DNA of 44,292 nucleotides, taken from NCBI GenBank assembly GCA_017623215.1, contig JAGAPO010000031.1, positions 1 to 44,292 on the forward strand. The letters run 5' to 3'. This document shows, piece after piece, positions 25,144 through 33,783 of this stretch. Each line of letters opens with the position of its first letter. Position 1 is the stretch's first letter. This DNA is from Lachnospiraceae bacterium. Its GTDB lineage: Bacteria; Bacillota; Clostridia; Lachnospirales; Lachnospiraceae. The notes under the pieces were generated by a model. The model worked only from the letters and a program-made list of their open reading frames with translations, ran no database searches and had not been told where the DNA came from. A program made the position numbers and the translations under genes.

Positions 25144-27582
25144 ATGGACAATAACAGAATGGCCGAGCATACATTATGGTATCAGAATCCGGCCCTGAAT
25201 TTTAATGAATCTCTGCCGTTGGGAAATGGGCGGATCGGAGCCTGTGTATATGGCGGGATTGGGCGAGAGAGGATATCGCTCAACGAGGATACGTTGTGGA
25301 GCGGATATCCCAAGGAGATTGTAAAAGAGAATTTTCCCGAAGTCTACCAGAAAGCATCACAGCTTATGAATGCCGGAAGAGTCTCCGAAGCGCAAACGCT
25401 GCTGGAAGGGAAGTTTGGAGATTATCTGGTGCAGGTATATCTGCCGCTTGGCAGTCTTCAGATTGAGATGGCACACGGGGAAGAAGCGGCTGGCTACGAA
25501 AGAAAGCTGCAGCTTGACAACGCGGTTCATACAGTAACGTATCGAATTGGAGATACGATATATACAAGGGAATCCTTTGTCAGTCATGATGCACAGGTAC
25601 TGGCAGTCCATATGACCTGCTCGCGGCCGGCAGGAATATCGTTGGCGGCATGGCTGGAGAGTCAGTTAAAATGCGAGCGCAGGCGCGTTGGCGAGGAGGA
25701 ATGGAAGGACGTTCGGGTGATTGGCGGGAATGAACGGAGTGACAGGAATGAGCAGACTGGCGGAAGTGTGTCAGGCAGACTGTCATCCGGAGTATCAGGA
25801 GAGGCTGTCGGTCTGGAAGGGCATGCCCCGGAATGTGTCGCCGGATATGGGGATCATTATCGGTCTCCGGATCATCAGGTCTACTCCGACGATCCGGCGC
25901 ATAGAGGAATCGGTTTTTCGGCGATGCTTTCGGTTCGGGCGGCAGGCGGCGAAGTTCGGTATGAAGGTGCAAAGGCAATCGTGACCGGAGCGGACGAAGT
26001 GACGATTTATGTGGCGGCGAGAACGGCGTTCGAGAAATGGAACCGGCATCCTTCGGATTCGGGGGTGGATTACAGGGGATTGTGCCTTGCGGATCTTAAG
26101 CGGGTCTGGGAAAGACCCTATCCGGAAGTATTGCAGGAGCATATTACAGCGCATCAGGAGCTGTATAACCGCTGTGAAATCTCGTTAGGCAGCAGTTCGA
26201 ACAGCAGCCTTGCGACTGACCGGCGAATGGAGCTGTTGGATGAGGGCGAAGAGGATAATGCATTGTATACGCTGCTGTTCAACTATGGACGCTACCTTGC
26301 AATCGCCTCGTCCAGAGAGGGAACGCAGCCGGCCAATCTTCAGGGAATCTGGAATGAGAAGCTGCTTCCGCCCTGGAACAGTAACTACACGCTTAACATT
26401 AATACGGAGATGAATTACTGGCCGATGTTGGCCTGCGGGCTGCGGGAGTGCTATGAACCGTTGATTCGAATGGCCGGGGAGCTGGCGGAATCCGGAAGTC
26501 TTACGGCGAAGACGTATTACGGGCTGGATGGCTGGGTCTGCCACCATTCAAGCGATATCTGGAGATTGACTCACCCGGGCACGAATCGTCTGCCCGGAAA
26601 TGCGCAGTGGGGCTTCTGGAACATGTCCTCCGGGTGGATATCGGTGATGCTGTGGAATTATTATCGGTATACCGGGGATAAAGAATATTTGGCCAATATA
26701 TATCCGGTGATGGAAGGGGCGGCCCGGTTCTACCGGCAGCTGCTGAGCGAACAGGACGGGCAGCTGGTATTGTCTCCCTCTACCTCTCCGGAAAATAATT
26801 ACATACAGGATGGGGAGGAACACGCCGTTGATTGCTCGACCGCAATGACGCAGGAGATTCTTTTTGATCTGTTCCTGGCGGTAGCAGAGGCACAGAATAT
26901 CCTGGGGAAGAGAGAAGGGGGAGAACGCTTATCGAAGGCCGCAGCGTCACAGGAGTGTGCGGGATGTATGTCAAAGTCTGCAGAGTTCTGTGATTACGAT
27001 TATGCCGAGCTTGCGGCAAGGCTGAAGAAGCCTCAGATCCAAAGCGACGGACTTCTTTGCGAGTGGGATAAAGAGCACGAGGTCTGGGATCCGCATCATC
27101 GGCACGTCTCGCATCTGTATGGGCTGTTCCCGTCCGATCAGTTCGATGAGGCACAGAAGGAGGCGGCAAAGAAGGTACTGGAGCAGCGGGGAGACGGAGG
27201 AACCGGCTGGAGCCTTGCCTGGAAGATTAATCTCTGGGCCAGACTTCGGGATGGGGAACACGCGCTGATGCTGCTAAAGAATCAGCTGAATCCCGTACCA
27301 AGTGTGGGTGAAAAGGCAAATAAGCCGGACGGTTCGGGATTCTCCGGCGGCAGTTATCCCAATCTGATGTGCGCGCATCCGCCGTTCCAGATTGACGGCA
27401 ATTTCGGCGCGGCAAGCGGCATCATAGAGATGCTGGTTCAGACTGACCGGAACGGGGAGCCAATCTTGCTGCCCGCTCTGCCGAAGAGCTGGAAAGAGGG
27501 AAGAGTGACCGGAATCTGCCTGCCCGGCGGGAAGACAATAAGCTTCGAGTGGGCGGACGGCAAGGTCAGGAAGATCTGGTAA
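25144..27582 (+). CDS. GH95 alpha-L-fucosidase / L-galactosidase
   Basis: The 812-residue enzyme has no signal peptide and acts in the cytoplasm. It opens with the family hallmark LWYQNPALNFNESLPLGNGRIG and ERISLNEDTLWSG. The catalytic set matches the bifidobacterial 1,2-alpha-L-fucosidase AfcA: Asn418 and Asn420 in LNINTEMNYW (AfcA Asn421/Asn423), Glu550 in STSPEN (Glu566) and Asp751 in QIDGNFG (Asp766). GH95 enzymes invert and remove alpha-1,2-L-fucose or alpha-L-galactose. A Gly/Ser/Glu-rich insert of about 75 residues at 179-254 and another near 590-620 are not usual in the family. ATG 25144 fits GGAG 6 bases away; in-frame ATGs at 25132 and 25138 are possible. A GH94 phosphorylase follows 99 bases later. 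Confidence 0.92.
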   Translation: MDNNRMAEHTLWYQNPALNFNESLPLGNGRIGACVYGGIGRERISLNEDTLWSGYPKEIVKENFPEVYQKASQLMNAGRVSEAQTLLEGKFGDYLVQVYLPLGSLQIEMAHGEEAAGYERKLQLDNAVHTVTYRIGDTIYTRESFVSHDAQVLAVHMTCSRPAGISLAAWLESQLKCERRRVGEEEWKDVRVIGGNERSDRNEQTGGSVSGRLSSGVSGEAVGLEGHAPECVAGYGDHYRSPDHQVYSDDPAHRGIGFSAMLSVRAAGGEVRYEGAKAIVTGADEVTIYVAARTAFEKWNRHPSDSGVDYRGLCLADLKRVWERPYPEVLQEHITAHQELYNRCEISLGSSSNSSLATDRRMELLDEGEEDNALYTLLFNYGRYLAIASSREGTQPANLQGIWNEKLLPPWNSNYTLNINTEMNYWPMLACGLRECYEPLIRMAGELAESGSLTAKTYYGLDGWVCHHSSDIWRLTHPGTNRLPGNAQWGFWNMSSGWISVMLWNYYRYTGDKEYLANIYPVMEGAARFYRQLLSEQDGQLVLSPSTSPENNYIQDGEEHAVDCSTAMTQEILFDLFLAVAEAQNILGKREGGERLSKAAASQECAGCMSKSAEFCDYDYAELAARLKKPQIQSDGLLCEWDKEHEVWDPHHRHVSHLYGLFPSDQFDEAQKEAAKKVLEQRGDGGTGWSLAWKINLWARLRDGEHALMLLKNQLNPVPSVGEKANKPDGSGFSGGSYPNLMCAHPPFQIDGNFGAASGIIEMLVQTDRNGEPILLPALPKSWKEGRVTGICLPGGKTISFEWADGKVRKIW

Positions 27583-27681
27583 GCCGGGACGAATTCGGCA
27601 GTGTGATAGGGTTCTGCAGCATTTCGAATGGCTGGATCAGAAGCCTGCCGATTATTTCACATAGAAAGGAAGGATCATAGA

Positions 27682-30018
27682 ATGCAATACGGGTATTATG
27701 ACAATGAAAACAGGGAGTATGTGATCACACGTCCCGACACACCTGCGCCGTGGATGAACTATTTAGGAAATGGTCAGTTCAGCGGAATTATCTCGAACAC
27801 GGCGGGAGGCCTGGTGTTCCACAAGGATTCCAGCAGCCACAGAATCACCAGATACCGTTTCAATCAGATTCCGTGGGATCGTCCGGGCAGATATCTCTAT
27901 CTGCGCGATATGGCGGATGGAGAATACTGGTCGCCGACCTGGCAGCCGGTGATGAAGGAGTTAGACTCGTATGAATGCCGCCATGGATATGGGTATACGA
28001 AGATTACGAGCAGCCGGAAGGAGATTGCGAGCGCGATTACATACTTTATTCCGCTGAATAAGAATTATGAGCTGTGGCAGGTTTCGCTGACCAATAACGG
28101 TAATGCGAAAAAGAAACTCAGAGCCTTTACTTATCTGGAATTCTCAAGCTATGAGGCCGCGTATGATCTGGAGGCCGACTGGCCGAGATACTTCATGACC
28201 GGCTTCCACGAGGGAAATGCGGTGGTATTTGACCCGTCGGATGACTGGATTCATGTGCCGGAGCGCTTAAGCTTCATCGGTTCGAATCTCGATATTGCGG
28301 GCTATGACTGTGACAGAGATGCTTTTATTGGCAGATACAGAAGCGAGTCGAATCCGATTGCGGTAGAAAAGGGCGAGTGCGGCAACACGGAGCTTAACGC
28401 GGATAACTGCTGCGGTTCCATTTGCCTGGATCTGGAGCTTGAGCCGAATGAGACAAAAGAATTCTGCATCGTGGTGGGAATTACGGATGACAGAAAGAAG
28501 ATTGCTGATATCATAGAGGGGGCGGTGCGTGACGCCGAGGAGGATTACGGAAAGCTTGCTGCGTTCTGGAACGAGCATGTGAACCTGATTCAGGTCGAGA
28601 CACCGGATGAAGAGATGAACACGATGCTCAACTGCTGGCATCCGTATCAGTGCCGCATGACCTTCAATTGGTCGCGTTTTATCTCGTATTACGAGAGAGG
28701 ACTTGGCCGCGGCTGGGGCTACCGTGACAGTATGCAGGATGTTCTCGGCGTGATGCATTCGGTTCCGGAACAGGTAAAAGAGCGAATCAAGACGCTGTTG
28801 TCGATTCAGTACGCCCGCGGAGACGCGAGGGCTGTGTATTTCCCGGGAACCGGCAAGTCGAGCGGCGGCGGTCGGTCGGATGATCATATCTGGGGCATCT
28901 TCTCGGTCTGCTCGTATATCCGCGAGACCGGCGACTACGCGTTCTTAGAGGAGACGGTTCCGTATGTGGACGGCGGCGAGGCAACGGTCTGCGAGCACCT
29001 GATTCAGGGCCTGAAGTTCACCAGAGAACATGTAGGTGCGCATGATATTCCGCTGTTCCTGCACAATGACTGGAACGATTCTCTCAAATATATCACCAAG
29101 GAGGGCAGAGGCGAGAGCTCCTTTGTCTTTTTCCAGGCAGCGCATGCCGCATACGAGCTAAAGCTTCTCTTTGCAAAGATTGGAGACGCGGACAAGCTTG
29201 CCTGGGCGACGGATTATTACAGCTGGTGCGAGTCGGTCTACAACCGGCTCTGGGACGGCAAGTGGTTCCTGCGCGGCTTTAATGACTACGGCGAGAAATA
29301 CGGAACGGACGAGGATGAATTCAACAAGATTTTCCTGAATCCGCAGTCCTGGGCGGTCTTAAGCCGTCTGCCAAGCGCGGAGCAGGGGAATTCGTGTTTT
29401 GAGAACGTAAAGAAATACCTGTTCACGGACATGGGTGTTGTCTCGCACGCTCCGGCTTCGTCGGGCATCGACATCCCGAATAAGAGCTATTTTGGCCTGA
29501 AGGGCGGAGTAAGAGAGAACGGCGGAATCTTCTTCCATGCAAGCACGTGGGCGATTATTGCGGAGACGATTCTGGGAAGAAATGAAGACGCGTATTCCCT
29601 GTACCGCCGTGAGCTGCCGACGATGCGGAATGACAAGGTGGATGACTGCATGATCGAGCCTTACGTGTACGCATCCTCCATGATTGCGCCGTGCCATGAA
29701 AAGAACCGGATGGGTGTCGGCTCCTGGCTGAGCGGAACCGCGTCGTGGATGTATGTGGCGGCAACGCAGTATATCTTAGGCTTCCGCCCGGATTATGACG
29801 GTGTGATTATTGATCCGTGTGTACCGGAAGCATGGGATGGCTTCCGGTATACGAGAATGTACCGCGGTGTGAAGGTCTTTGTGGAATCCGGGAAACTTCC
29901 TCGGGAAGGGGCAAGGTGCAGTGCCCTGCTTGTGGACGGCGTGAAGATAGAAGGTAATTATGTGCCGGTATCTATGTTGGAGGGAAAAGAGACGGTGAAG
30001 ATTCAGGTTATCTATTAA
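27682..30018 (+). CDS. GH94 disaccharide phosphorylase (cellobiose/chitobiose phosphorylase-like)
   Basis: The 778-residue cytoplasmic enzyme has the full GH94 plan: the start MQYGYYDNENREYVITRPD, then NYLGNGQFSGIISNTAGG, a linker, and an (alpha/alpha)6 barrel with GLGRGWGYRDSMQDVLGV, the catalytic-acid motif SDDHIW (Asp400/Asp401), HNDWNDSLKY, the phosphate-site His619 (NGGIFFHAST), SGTASWMY, and the closing beta-sandwich. GH94 enzymes split beta-linked disaccharides with phosphate to give a sugar 1-phosphate, saving ATP. Overall it reads closer to chitobiose and cellobiose phosphorylases than to cyclic-glucan synthases, but several subsite residues differ from those I recall, so the sugar pair is open. 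ATG 27682 is 8 bases after AGGAAGG. A perfect 11-pair terminator follows. Confidence 0.92.
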   Translation: MQYGYYDNENREYVITRPDTPAPWMNYLGNGQFSGIISNTAGGLVFHKDSSSHRITRYRFNQIPWDRPGRYLYLRDMADGEYWSPTWQPVMKELDSYECRHGYGYTKITSSRKEIASAITYFIPLNKNYELWQVSLTNNGNAKKKLRAFTYLEFSSYEAAYDLEADWPRYFMTGFHEGNAVVFDPSDDWIHVPERLSFIGSNLDIAGYDCDRDAFIGRYRSESNPIAVEKGECGNTELNADNCCGSICLDLELEPNETKEFCIVVGITDDRKKIADIIEGAVRDAEEDYGKLAAFWNEHVNLIQVETPDEEMNTMLNCWHPYQCRMTFNWSRFISYYERGLGRGWGYRDSMQDVLGVMHSVPEQVKERIKTLLSIQYARGDARAVYFPGTGKSSGGGRSDDHIWGIFSVCSYIRETGDYAFLEETVPYVDGGEATVCEHLIQGLKFTREHVGAHDIPLFLHNDWNDSLKYITKEGRGESSFVFFQAAHAAYELKLLFAKIGDADKLAWATDYYSWCESVYNRLWDGKWFLRGFNDYGEKYGTDEDEFNKIFLNPQSWAVLSRLPSAEQGNSCFENVKKYLFTDMGVVSHAPASSGIDIPNKSYFGLKGGVRENGGIFFHASTWAIIAETILGRNEDAYSLYRRELPTMRNDKVDDCMIEPYVYASSMIAPCHEKNRMGVGSWLSGTASWMYVAATQYILGFRPDYDGVIIDPCVPEAWDGFRYTRMYRGVKVFVESGKLPREGARCSALLVDGVKIEGNYVPVSMLEGKETVKIQVIY

Positions 30019-30043
30019 ACGTTACGAATAGAGTCGGGGCATG

Positions 30044-30079
30044 TCGGGCGGGCCGTGTTGTTGGCCCGCCCGATTCTTT
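30044..30079 (+). terminator. Intrinsic terminator after GH94
   Basis: A perfect 11-pair GC-rich stem (30044-30054 with 30063-30073), an 8-base loop and TTCTTTG afterwards. It closes the large glycan locus just before the tRNA gene. Confidence 0.82.
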
Positions 30080-30125
30080 GTGGATAGCATATCTTATATT
30101 TTGGCTTCTGTCAAGAAACATACCC

Positions 30126-30154
30126 TTGACATTTGATTGGATTATTCATATAAT
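30126..30154 (+). promoter_or_regulatory. Perfect consensus promoter of the tRNA gene
   Basis: The -35 box TTGACA (30126-30131), a 17-base spacer and the -10 box TATAAT (30149-30154) match the sigma-A consensus at all 12 bases, as expected for a strongly expressed stable RNA. Confidence 0.9.
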
Positions 30155-30216
30155 AGAATTTGCCTGAGGCGGACAGAACGGATTATTCTGAGGCCCGAGG
30201 GTATATCATTTCATAT

Positions 30217-30290
30217 GTTTCCGTAGCTCAGCAGGATAGAGCACTCGCCTCCTAAGCGAGGGGTCGTGCGTTCGAATCGCATCGGGAACG
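30217..30290 (+). tRNA. tRNA-Arg (anticodon CCU, reads AGG)
   Basis: The 74-base gene folds fully: acceptor GTTTCCG/CGGGAAC (one G-U), D-arm GCTC/GAGC, anticodon stem CTCGC/GCGAG with loop CTCCTAA and anticodon CCT at 30251-30253, five-base variable loop, T-arm closing on TTCGAAT, discriminator G. CCA is not encoded. A consensus promoter precedes it and a 10-pair terminator follows. tRNA-Arg genes are frequent integration sites, but no integrase lies nearby. Confidence 0.95.
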
Positions 30291-30296
30291 TGATTG

Positions 30297-30330
30297 GGAG
30301 CATCGAATCTGATCGGTGCTCCTGTTTTTT
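30297..30330 (+). terminator. Intrinsic terminator of the tRNA gene
   Basis: Ten-pair stem (30297-30306 with 30313-30322, one G-U), six-base loop, and TGTTTTTT directly after. It starts 6 bases past the tRNA end. Confidence 0.9.
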
Positions 30331-30397
30331 GCTTTCTTATGCAGACGAATCCCCTGCTTTGGCCCGTCTTTCCTGGGCGAAATGAGCGAAAATGCGC

Positions 30398-30426
30398 TTG
30401 CAAGCAGTCTATAAAAATGTTACTAT
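30398..30426 (+). promoter_or_regulatory. Promoter of the FGGY kinase gene
   Basis: The -35 box TTGCAA (30398-30403), a 17-base spacer and the -10 box TACTAT (30421-30426), about 70 bases before the kinase start. Confidence 0.5.
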
Positions 30427-30499
30427 TATTTTAAATTAATGTACAAATCAAACGGTCAAAAATCAATCAATGTGGAGAGAGAATAGTAAGGAGGTATTT

Positions 30500-32107
30500 A
30501 TGAGTACAAAGGAAACGGCAGCGGGAGTGATTCGGGATGGCAAGGCGGTTCTGGGGATTGAGTTCGGCTCGACCCGAATTAAAGCGGTCCTGATCGGTGA
30601 GCAGAATGAGCCGATCGCTTCGGGAAGCCATGACTGGGAGAACCGGCTGGAGAATAATATTTGGACGTATAGCCTGGAGGATATCTGGAATGGTCTGCAG
30701 GACTGCTATCGCGATCTGGTGAAGGATGTGAAGGCGCAGTACGGAGTTCCGATTACGAGGCTGGGAGCGATTGGATTCAGCGGCATGATGCATGGGTATA
30801 TGGCATTTGATCAGGACGGGAAGCTCCTGGTTCCGTTCCGCACCTGGAGAAATACGATTACGCAGGAGGCGTCGGAGAAGCTGACAGAGGCATTTCAGTT
30901 CCATATCCCGCAGAGATGGACGATTGCGCATCTGTATCAGGCGATTTTGAACGGAGAAGAGCATGTGGCGAAGCTTTCGTTCGTGACAACGCTGGCCGGG
31001 TATGTTCAGTGGAAGCTGACCGGTAAGAAGGTACTCGGTGTCGGCGAGGCTTCCGGCGCGTTCCCGATTGATATTGCGACGGGACAGTATAATTCTCAGA
31101 TGATTGCGAAGTTCAATGAGCTGGTAAAGGATAAGAAGTATGGCTGGAAGGTGGAGGAGCTGCTTCCGGGCGTTATGACAGCCGGTGAGACGGCCGGTGT
31201 GCTGACCGAAGAGGGCGCGAAGCTTCTGGATCCGAGCGGTGAGCTTGAGGCCGGGATTCCGATGTGCCCTCCGGAGGGAGACGCGGGAACCGGTATGACG
31301 GCGACGAACAGCGTTGCGAGACGCACAGGTAATGTATCTGCGGGAACCTCGATCTTTGCGATGGTGGTTCTGGAAAAGGAGCTGGAGAAGGTTCATGAGG
31401 AGATTGATATGGTGACAACTCCGAGCGGTGATGCGGTTGCGATGGTTCATGGAAGCAACTGTACCTCGGATCTGAACGCCTGGGTGAATCTGTTCAAGGA
31501 ATTTGCGGAGAGCTTTGGCATCAAGGTGGATAGGAATCAGCTGTTCGGGACGTTATATAATAAGGCATTGGAGGGGGATGCGGACTGCGGCGGTCTTTTG
31601 GCTTACAATTATTTCTCGGGCGAGCATTTGACTGGCTTTGAAGAGGGACGTCCGCTGTTCGTGAGAACGCCGGATGCGAAGTTCAATCTGGCGAATTTTA
31701 TGCGCACGCACCTGTTCACGTCGATTGGCGCGCTTAAGACCGGTCTTGATATTCTGCTGAAGGAGGAGAAGGTCGAGCTGGATAAGATTCAGGGGCACGG
31801 CGGTCTGTTCAAGACTCCGGTGGTTGGCCAGAAGATTATGGCCGGTGCGATCGGCGTTCCGGTGTCCGTTATGTCGACGGCAGGCGAGGGCGGTGCCTGG
31901 GGTATCGCGCTTCTGGCTGCTTATATGCTGCGGAAAGAGGAGGGCGAGAGTCTTGCGGACTATCTGAACAGCAAGGTATTTGCAAGCCAGGCTGAGGAGA
32001 TTGTGATGGAGCCGGATAAGAAGGATGTGGAAGGCTTTGAGGCGTTCCTGAAGCGGTATCAGGCGGGGCTTGCGATTGAGAGAGCCGCGGTGGATAACCT
32101 GAAGTAG
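30500..32107 (+). CDS. FGGY-family carbohydrate kinase
   Basis: The 535-residue cytoplasmic enzyme phosphorylates a pentose, pentulose, deoxysugar or polyol with ATP. The phosphate-1 segment [16 protein letters not shown] is at about 17-32, the xylulokinase-like [13 protein letters not shown] follows, [14 protein letters not shown] holds the likely catalytic Asp, and [17 protein letters not shown] forms the adenosine site. Length is slightly above the usual 490-510. ATG 30500 is 7 bases after AAGGAGG. It is a single-gene unit with its own promoter and a strong terminator. Xylulokinase, L-ribulokinase and L-fuculokinase are all in this family; context (fucosidase upstream) does not decide. Confidence 0.9.
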   Translation: MSTKETAAGVIRDGKAVLGIEFGSTRIKAVLIGEQNEPIASGSHDWENRLENNIWTYSLEDIWNGLQDCYRDLVKDVKAQYGVPITRLGAIGFSGMMHGYMAFDQDGKLLVPFRTWRNTITQEASEKLTEAFQFHIPQRWTIAHLYQAILNGEEHVAKLSFVTTLAGYVQWKLTGKKVLGVGEASGAFPIDIATGQYNSQMIAKFNELVKDKKYGWKVEELLPGVMTAGETAGVLTEEGAKLLDPSGELEAGIPMCPPEGDAGTGMTATNSVARRTGNVSAGTSIFAMVVLEKELEKVHEEIDMVTTPSGDAVAMVHGSNCTSDLNAWVNLFKEFAESFGIKVDRNQLFGTLYNKALEGDADCGGLLAYNYFSGEHLTGFEEGRPLFVRTPDAKFNLANFMRTHLFTSIGALKTGLDILLKEEKVELDKIQGHGGLFKTPVVGQKIMAGAIGVPVSVMSTAGEGGAWGIALLAAYMLRKEEGESLADYLNSKVFASQAEEIVMEPDKKDVEGFEAFLKRYQAGLAIERAAVDNLK

Positions 32108-32183
32108 GAAAGCGGGCAATGTGGATAATTCGCAGGATAAAAAGAGAATCTGTGGATAAGGTCAGGAAAGAAGTGATAGAAAG

Positions 32184-32210
32184 GCAATATTAGAAAAGCA
32201 ATATTAGAAA
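32184..32210 (+). repeat. Two-copy tandem repeat after the kinase gene
   Basis: GCAATATTAGAAA occurs at 32184-32196 and again at 32198-32210, a period of 14 bases, just before the terminator. Probably a slippage duplication. Confidence 0.7.
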
Positions 32211-32215
32211 GGCGG

Positions 32216-32289
32216 GAGCACTGCAAAATCAGAATGATCCCTGAGACTTATGAGAAGTCTGGGAAGAAGATTTTGCGGTGCTCTTTTTT
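32216..32289 (+). terminator. Strong terminator after the FGGY kinase
   Basis: Arms 32216-32230 and 32269-32283 pair over 15 bases (one G-U). An inner AGACTT/AAGTCT plus CCC/GGG stem stacks within. Six T follow (32284-32289). The gap 32108-32474 holds this, the tandem repeat, and the GntR promoter with its operators. Confidence 0.9.
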
Positions 32290-32349
32290 GCGTTTCTGAT
32301 GCATGGGCATCTGTGAAGAAAAAAAGGTATTATTTTAGAGTAGTTATAG

Positions 32350-32378
32350 TTGACAGAGAACTGTATTACTGATATAAT
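32350..32378 (+). promoter_or_regulatory. Consensus promoter of the GntR-ABC operon
   Basis: The -35 box TTGACA (32350-32355), a 17-base spacer and the -10 box TATAAT (32373-32378) are a full consensus match. A promoter this strong next to a GntR gene is expected to be held down by repression. Confidence 0.9.
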
Positions 32379-32413
32379 ACACTTAGGAACTGTATTAATT
32401 AAGTGATACAGTT
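32359..32413 (+). promoter_or_regulatory. Candidate GntR operators (AACTGTAT sites)
   Basis: AACTGTAT occurs in the promoter spacer (32359-32366) and again at 32388-32395; its exact reverse complement ATACAGTT is at 32406-32413. The last two form an inverted repeat with a 10-base centre. The two direct copies share 11 bases (GAACTGTATTA at 32358 and 32387), 29 bases apart. Binding in the spacer and at +10 to +35 would block RNA polymerase. The regulator is most likely the YtrA-type protein encoded next. Confidence 0.7.
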
Positions 32414-32474
32414 TGAAGTATCCGCGGCGCAGATATCCGGAGGTTTGTGTTGGGGAGAAGGAGGTTGATTCGTT

Positions 32475-32852
32475 GTGGCATTTGATTTTTCTGAGATGAA
32501 GCTGAATGATCAAAGCCCGATTTACAGTCAGATTATCGGATATGTGAAGGCGGGGATTATTACGGGAGAGCTGAAAGACGGAGATGAGCTTCCGTCCAGA
32601 CGCTTCTTGTCCGCCGCGCTGTCCGTGAATCCGAATACGGTACAGAAAGCGTATCACCAGCTGGAGGAAGAAGGGCTGATGGTATCCTACGCGGGGACGA
32701 AGAGCCTGCTGATTGTGGAGGCGGGAACACCGGAGAGACTGAAGCAGGAGCGGCTTGAGATTGAGACGGAGCGGTATCTGGAAGCGGTACGGATGATTGG
32801 CTGTAAGTTGGAGGAAGTTAAGGAGCGGCTGGATGCGTTGTGGAATGCGTGA
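32475..32852 (+). CDS. GntR-family (YtrA type) transcriptional regulator
   Basis: The 125-residue protein has a winged helix at about 12-80 (PIYSQIIGYVKAGIITGEL, then LPSRRFLSAALSVNPNTVQKAYHQLEEEGLM) and only a short helical tail, which is the YtrA layout without an effector domain of the usual size. These proteins typically repress an adjacent ABC transporter operon and respond to cell-envelope stress or antibiotics. The start is GTG at 32475, 10 bases after AAGGAGG, somewhat distant but the best in frame. Its operator candidates sit in its own promoter. The ABC genes follow on the same strand. Confidence 0.9.
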   Translation: MAFDFSEMKLNDQSPIYSQIIGYVKAGIITGELKDGDELPSRRFLSAALSVNPNTVQKAYHQLEEEGLMVSYAGTKSLLIVEAGTPERLKQERLEIETERYLEAVRMIGCKLEEVKERLDALWNA

Positions 32853-32934
32853 CGGGGTAACGGTCGGGGCGTTCTGCGCAGCAGAGACAGGTGACAGCCC
32901 GGATTGGCGGGCGTTTGGCAGAAGGGAGGTTTTT

Positions 32935-33783
32935 ATGCAATATAAGAGATGGATGTCAATTCTTCGAATCTATCGCAGAGAGATTCGAATTCCGTTCGTA
33001 CTGGTATTGATTTTGATGCCGGTTCTCGAACTGGTGAGCCTGTTCCGACAGCTGGACGGAGCGGAGTATGTGTATTCGACATCGGAGTATCCGCTTGCAG
33101 GATATTATTCCGCCCTGTATGGATCGGGCGAACAGTCGCAGGTGCTGTGGGCGAGGCGGCTGGAGGTATTGATGGCGGATGCGGGAATGGATAAGATATT
33201 CCTGGGGGCGCTGGTGCTTTTGCTTGGGGCATTGGTTGTGATGCCGATTCGCCAGGGAAGAGCGGAGTCGTTCTCCTTCGCGGTAAAGCGGCTTCCGGTA
33301 TCGCGATTCGCACCGTTTCTGGTGGAGATTCTGCACGCGGTGTACTGTCTGGTAATTCTGCTTGCGGTTCAGCTTGGAACGGTATTTGCGGGGGCTGTGA
33401 TGTATGCGGAGATGGTTCCGGCGGAGGTGCAGAGGACACAGGCGCTGTTCCTTGCGTTCATGGAGTGGGATTTTCTGCGGATTCTGTTCCCGATTTATGA
33501 TGGAGGGATGATGCTCTGCGGCGGAATTGTGATAATTGGAGCGGCCATCTGTGTGACGGCAGCCGGACGGGGGATTCAGTACGGGTACAAGAATTATTTG
33601 TCCGCGCTGTTTCTCGCTGTGATGATTGGGCGGAGCGTGATCGCTGCGGGTTCCGGAGATACCGCAGCAGTGATGTATGTAATTACGGCAATTTTGACCG
33701 TGTTCCTTGCGGCATACCAGCTTTGGGTGCTGTACGATAAGATCGTTCCGGGAAAGGAGGCCGCGGAGGATGAAGAAGAGTGA
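32935..33783 (+). CDS. ABC transporter membrane protein (first of pair)
   Basis: The 282-residue membrane protein has about six hydrophobic helices (FVLVLILMPVLELVSLF, IFLGALVLLLGALVVMP, FLVEILHAVYCLVILLAVQLG and three more). ATG 32935 follows GAAGGGAGG by 5 bases; the open frame upstream to 32797 overlaps the regulator gene and has no ribosome site. It overlaps the next gene by 14 bases. Together with the following membrane protein and ATPase it makes an exporter-type or lipid-handling ABC system of the YtrA-regulated class. No substrate can be inferred. Confidence 0.82.
   Translation: MQYKRWMSILRIYRREIRIPFVLVLILMPVLELVSLFRQLDGAEYVYSTSEYPLAGYYSALYGSGEQSQVLWARRLEVLMADAGMDKIFLGALVLLLGALVVMPIRQGRAESFSFAVKRLPVSRFAPFLVEILHAVYCLVILLAVQLGTVFAGAVMYAEMVPAEVQRTQALFLAFMEWDFLRILFPIYDGGMMLCGGIVIIGAAICVTAAGRGIQYGYKNYLSALFLAVMIGRSVIAAGSGDTAAVMYVITAILTVFLAAYQLWVLYDKIVPGKEAAEDEEE

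Noticed and set aside
30206..30403. Minus-strand open frame over the tRNA gene
   Set aside because: Its translation includes AIRTHDPSLRRRVLYPAELR, the well-known false protein produced by reading a tRNA gene antisense.
32797..32934. N-terminal extension of the first ABC membrane protein
   Set aside because: It overlaps the regulator gene and has no ribosome site; ATG 32935 has GGGAGG at a good distance.
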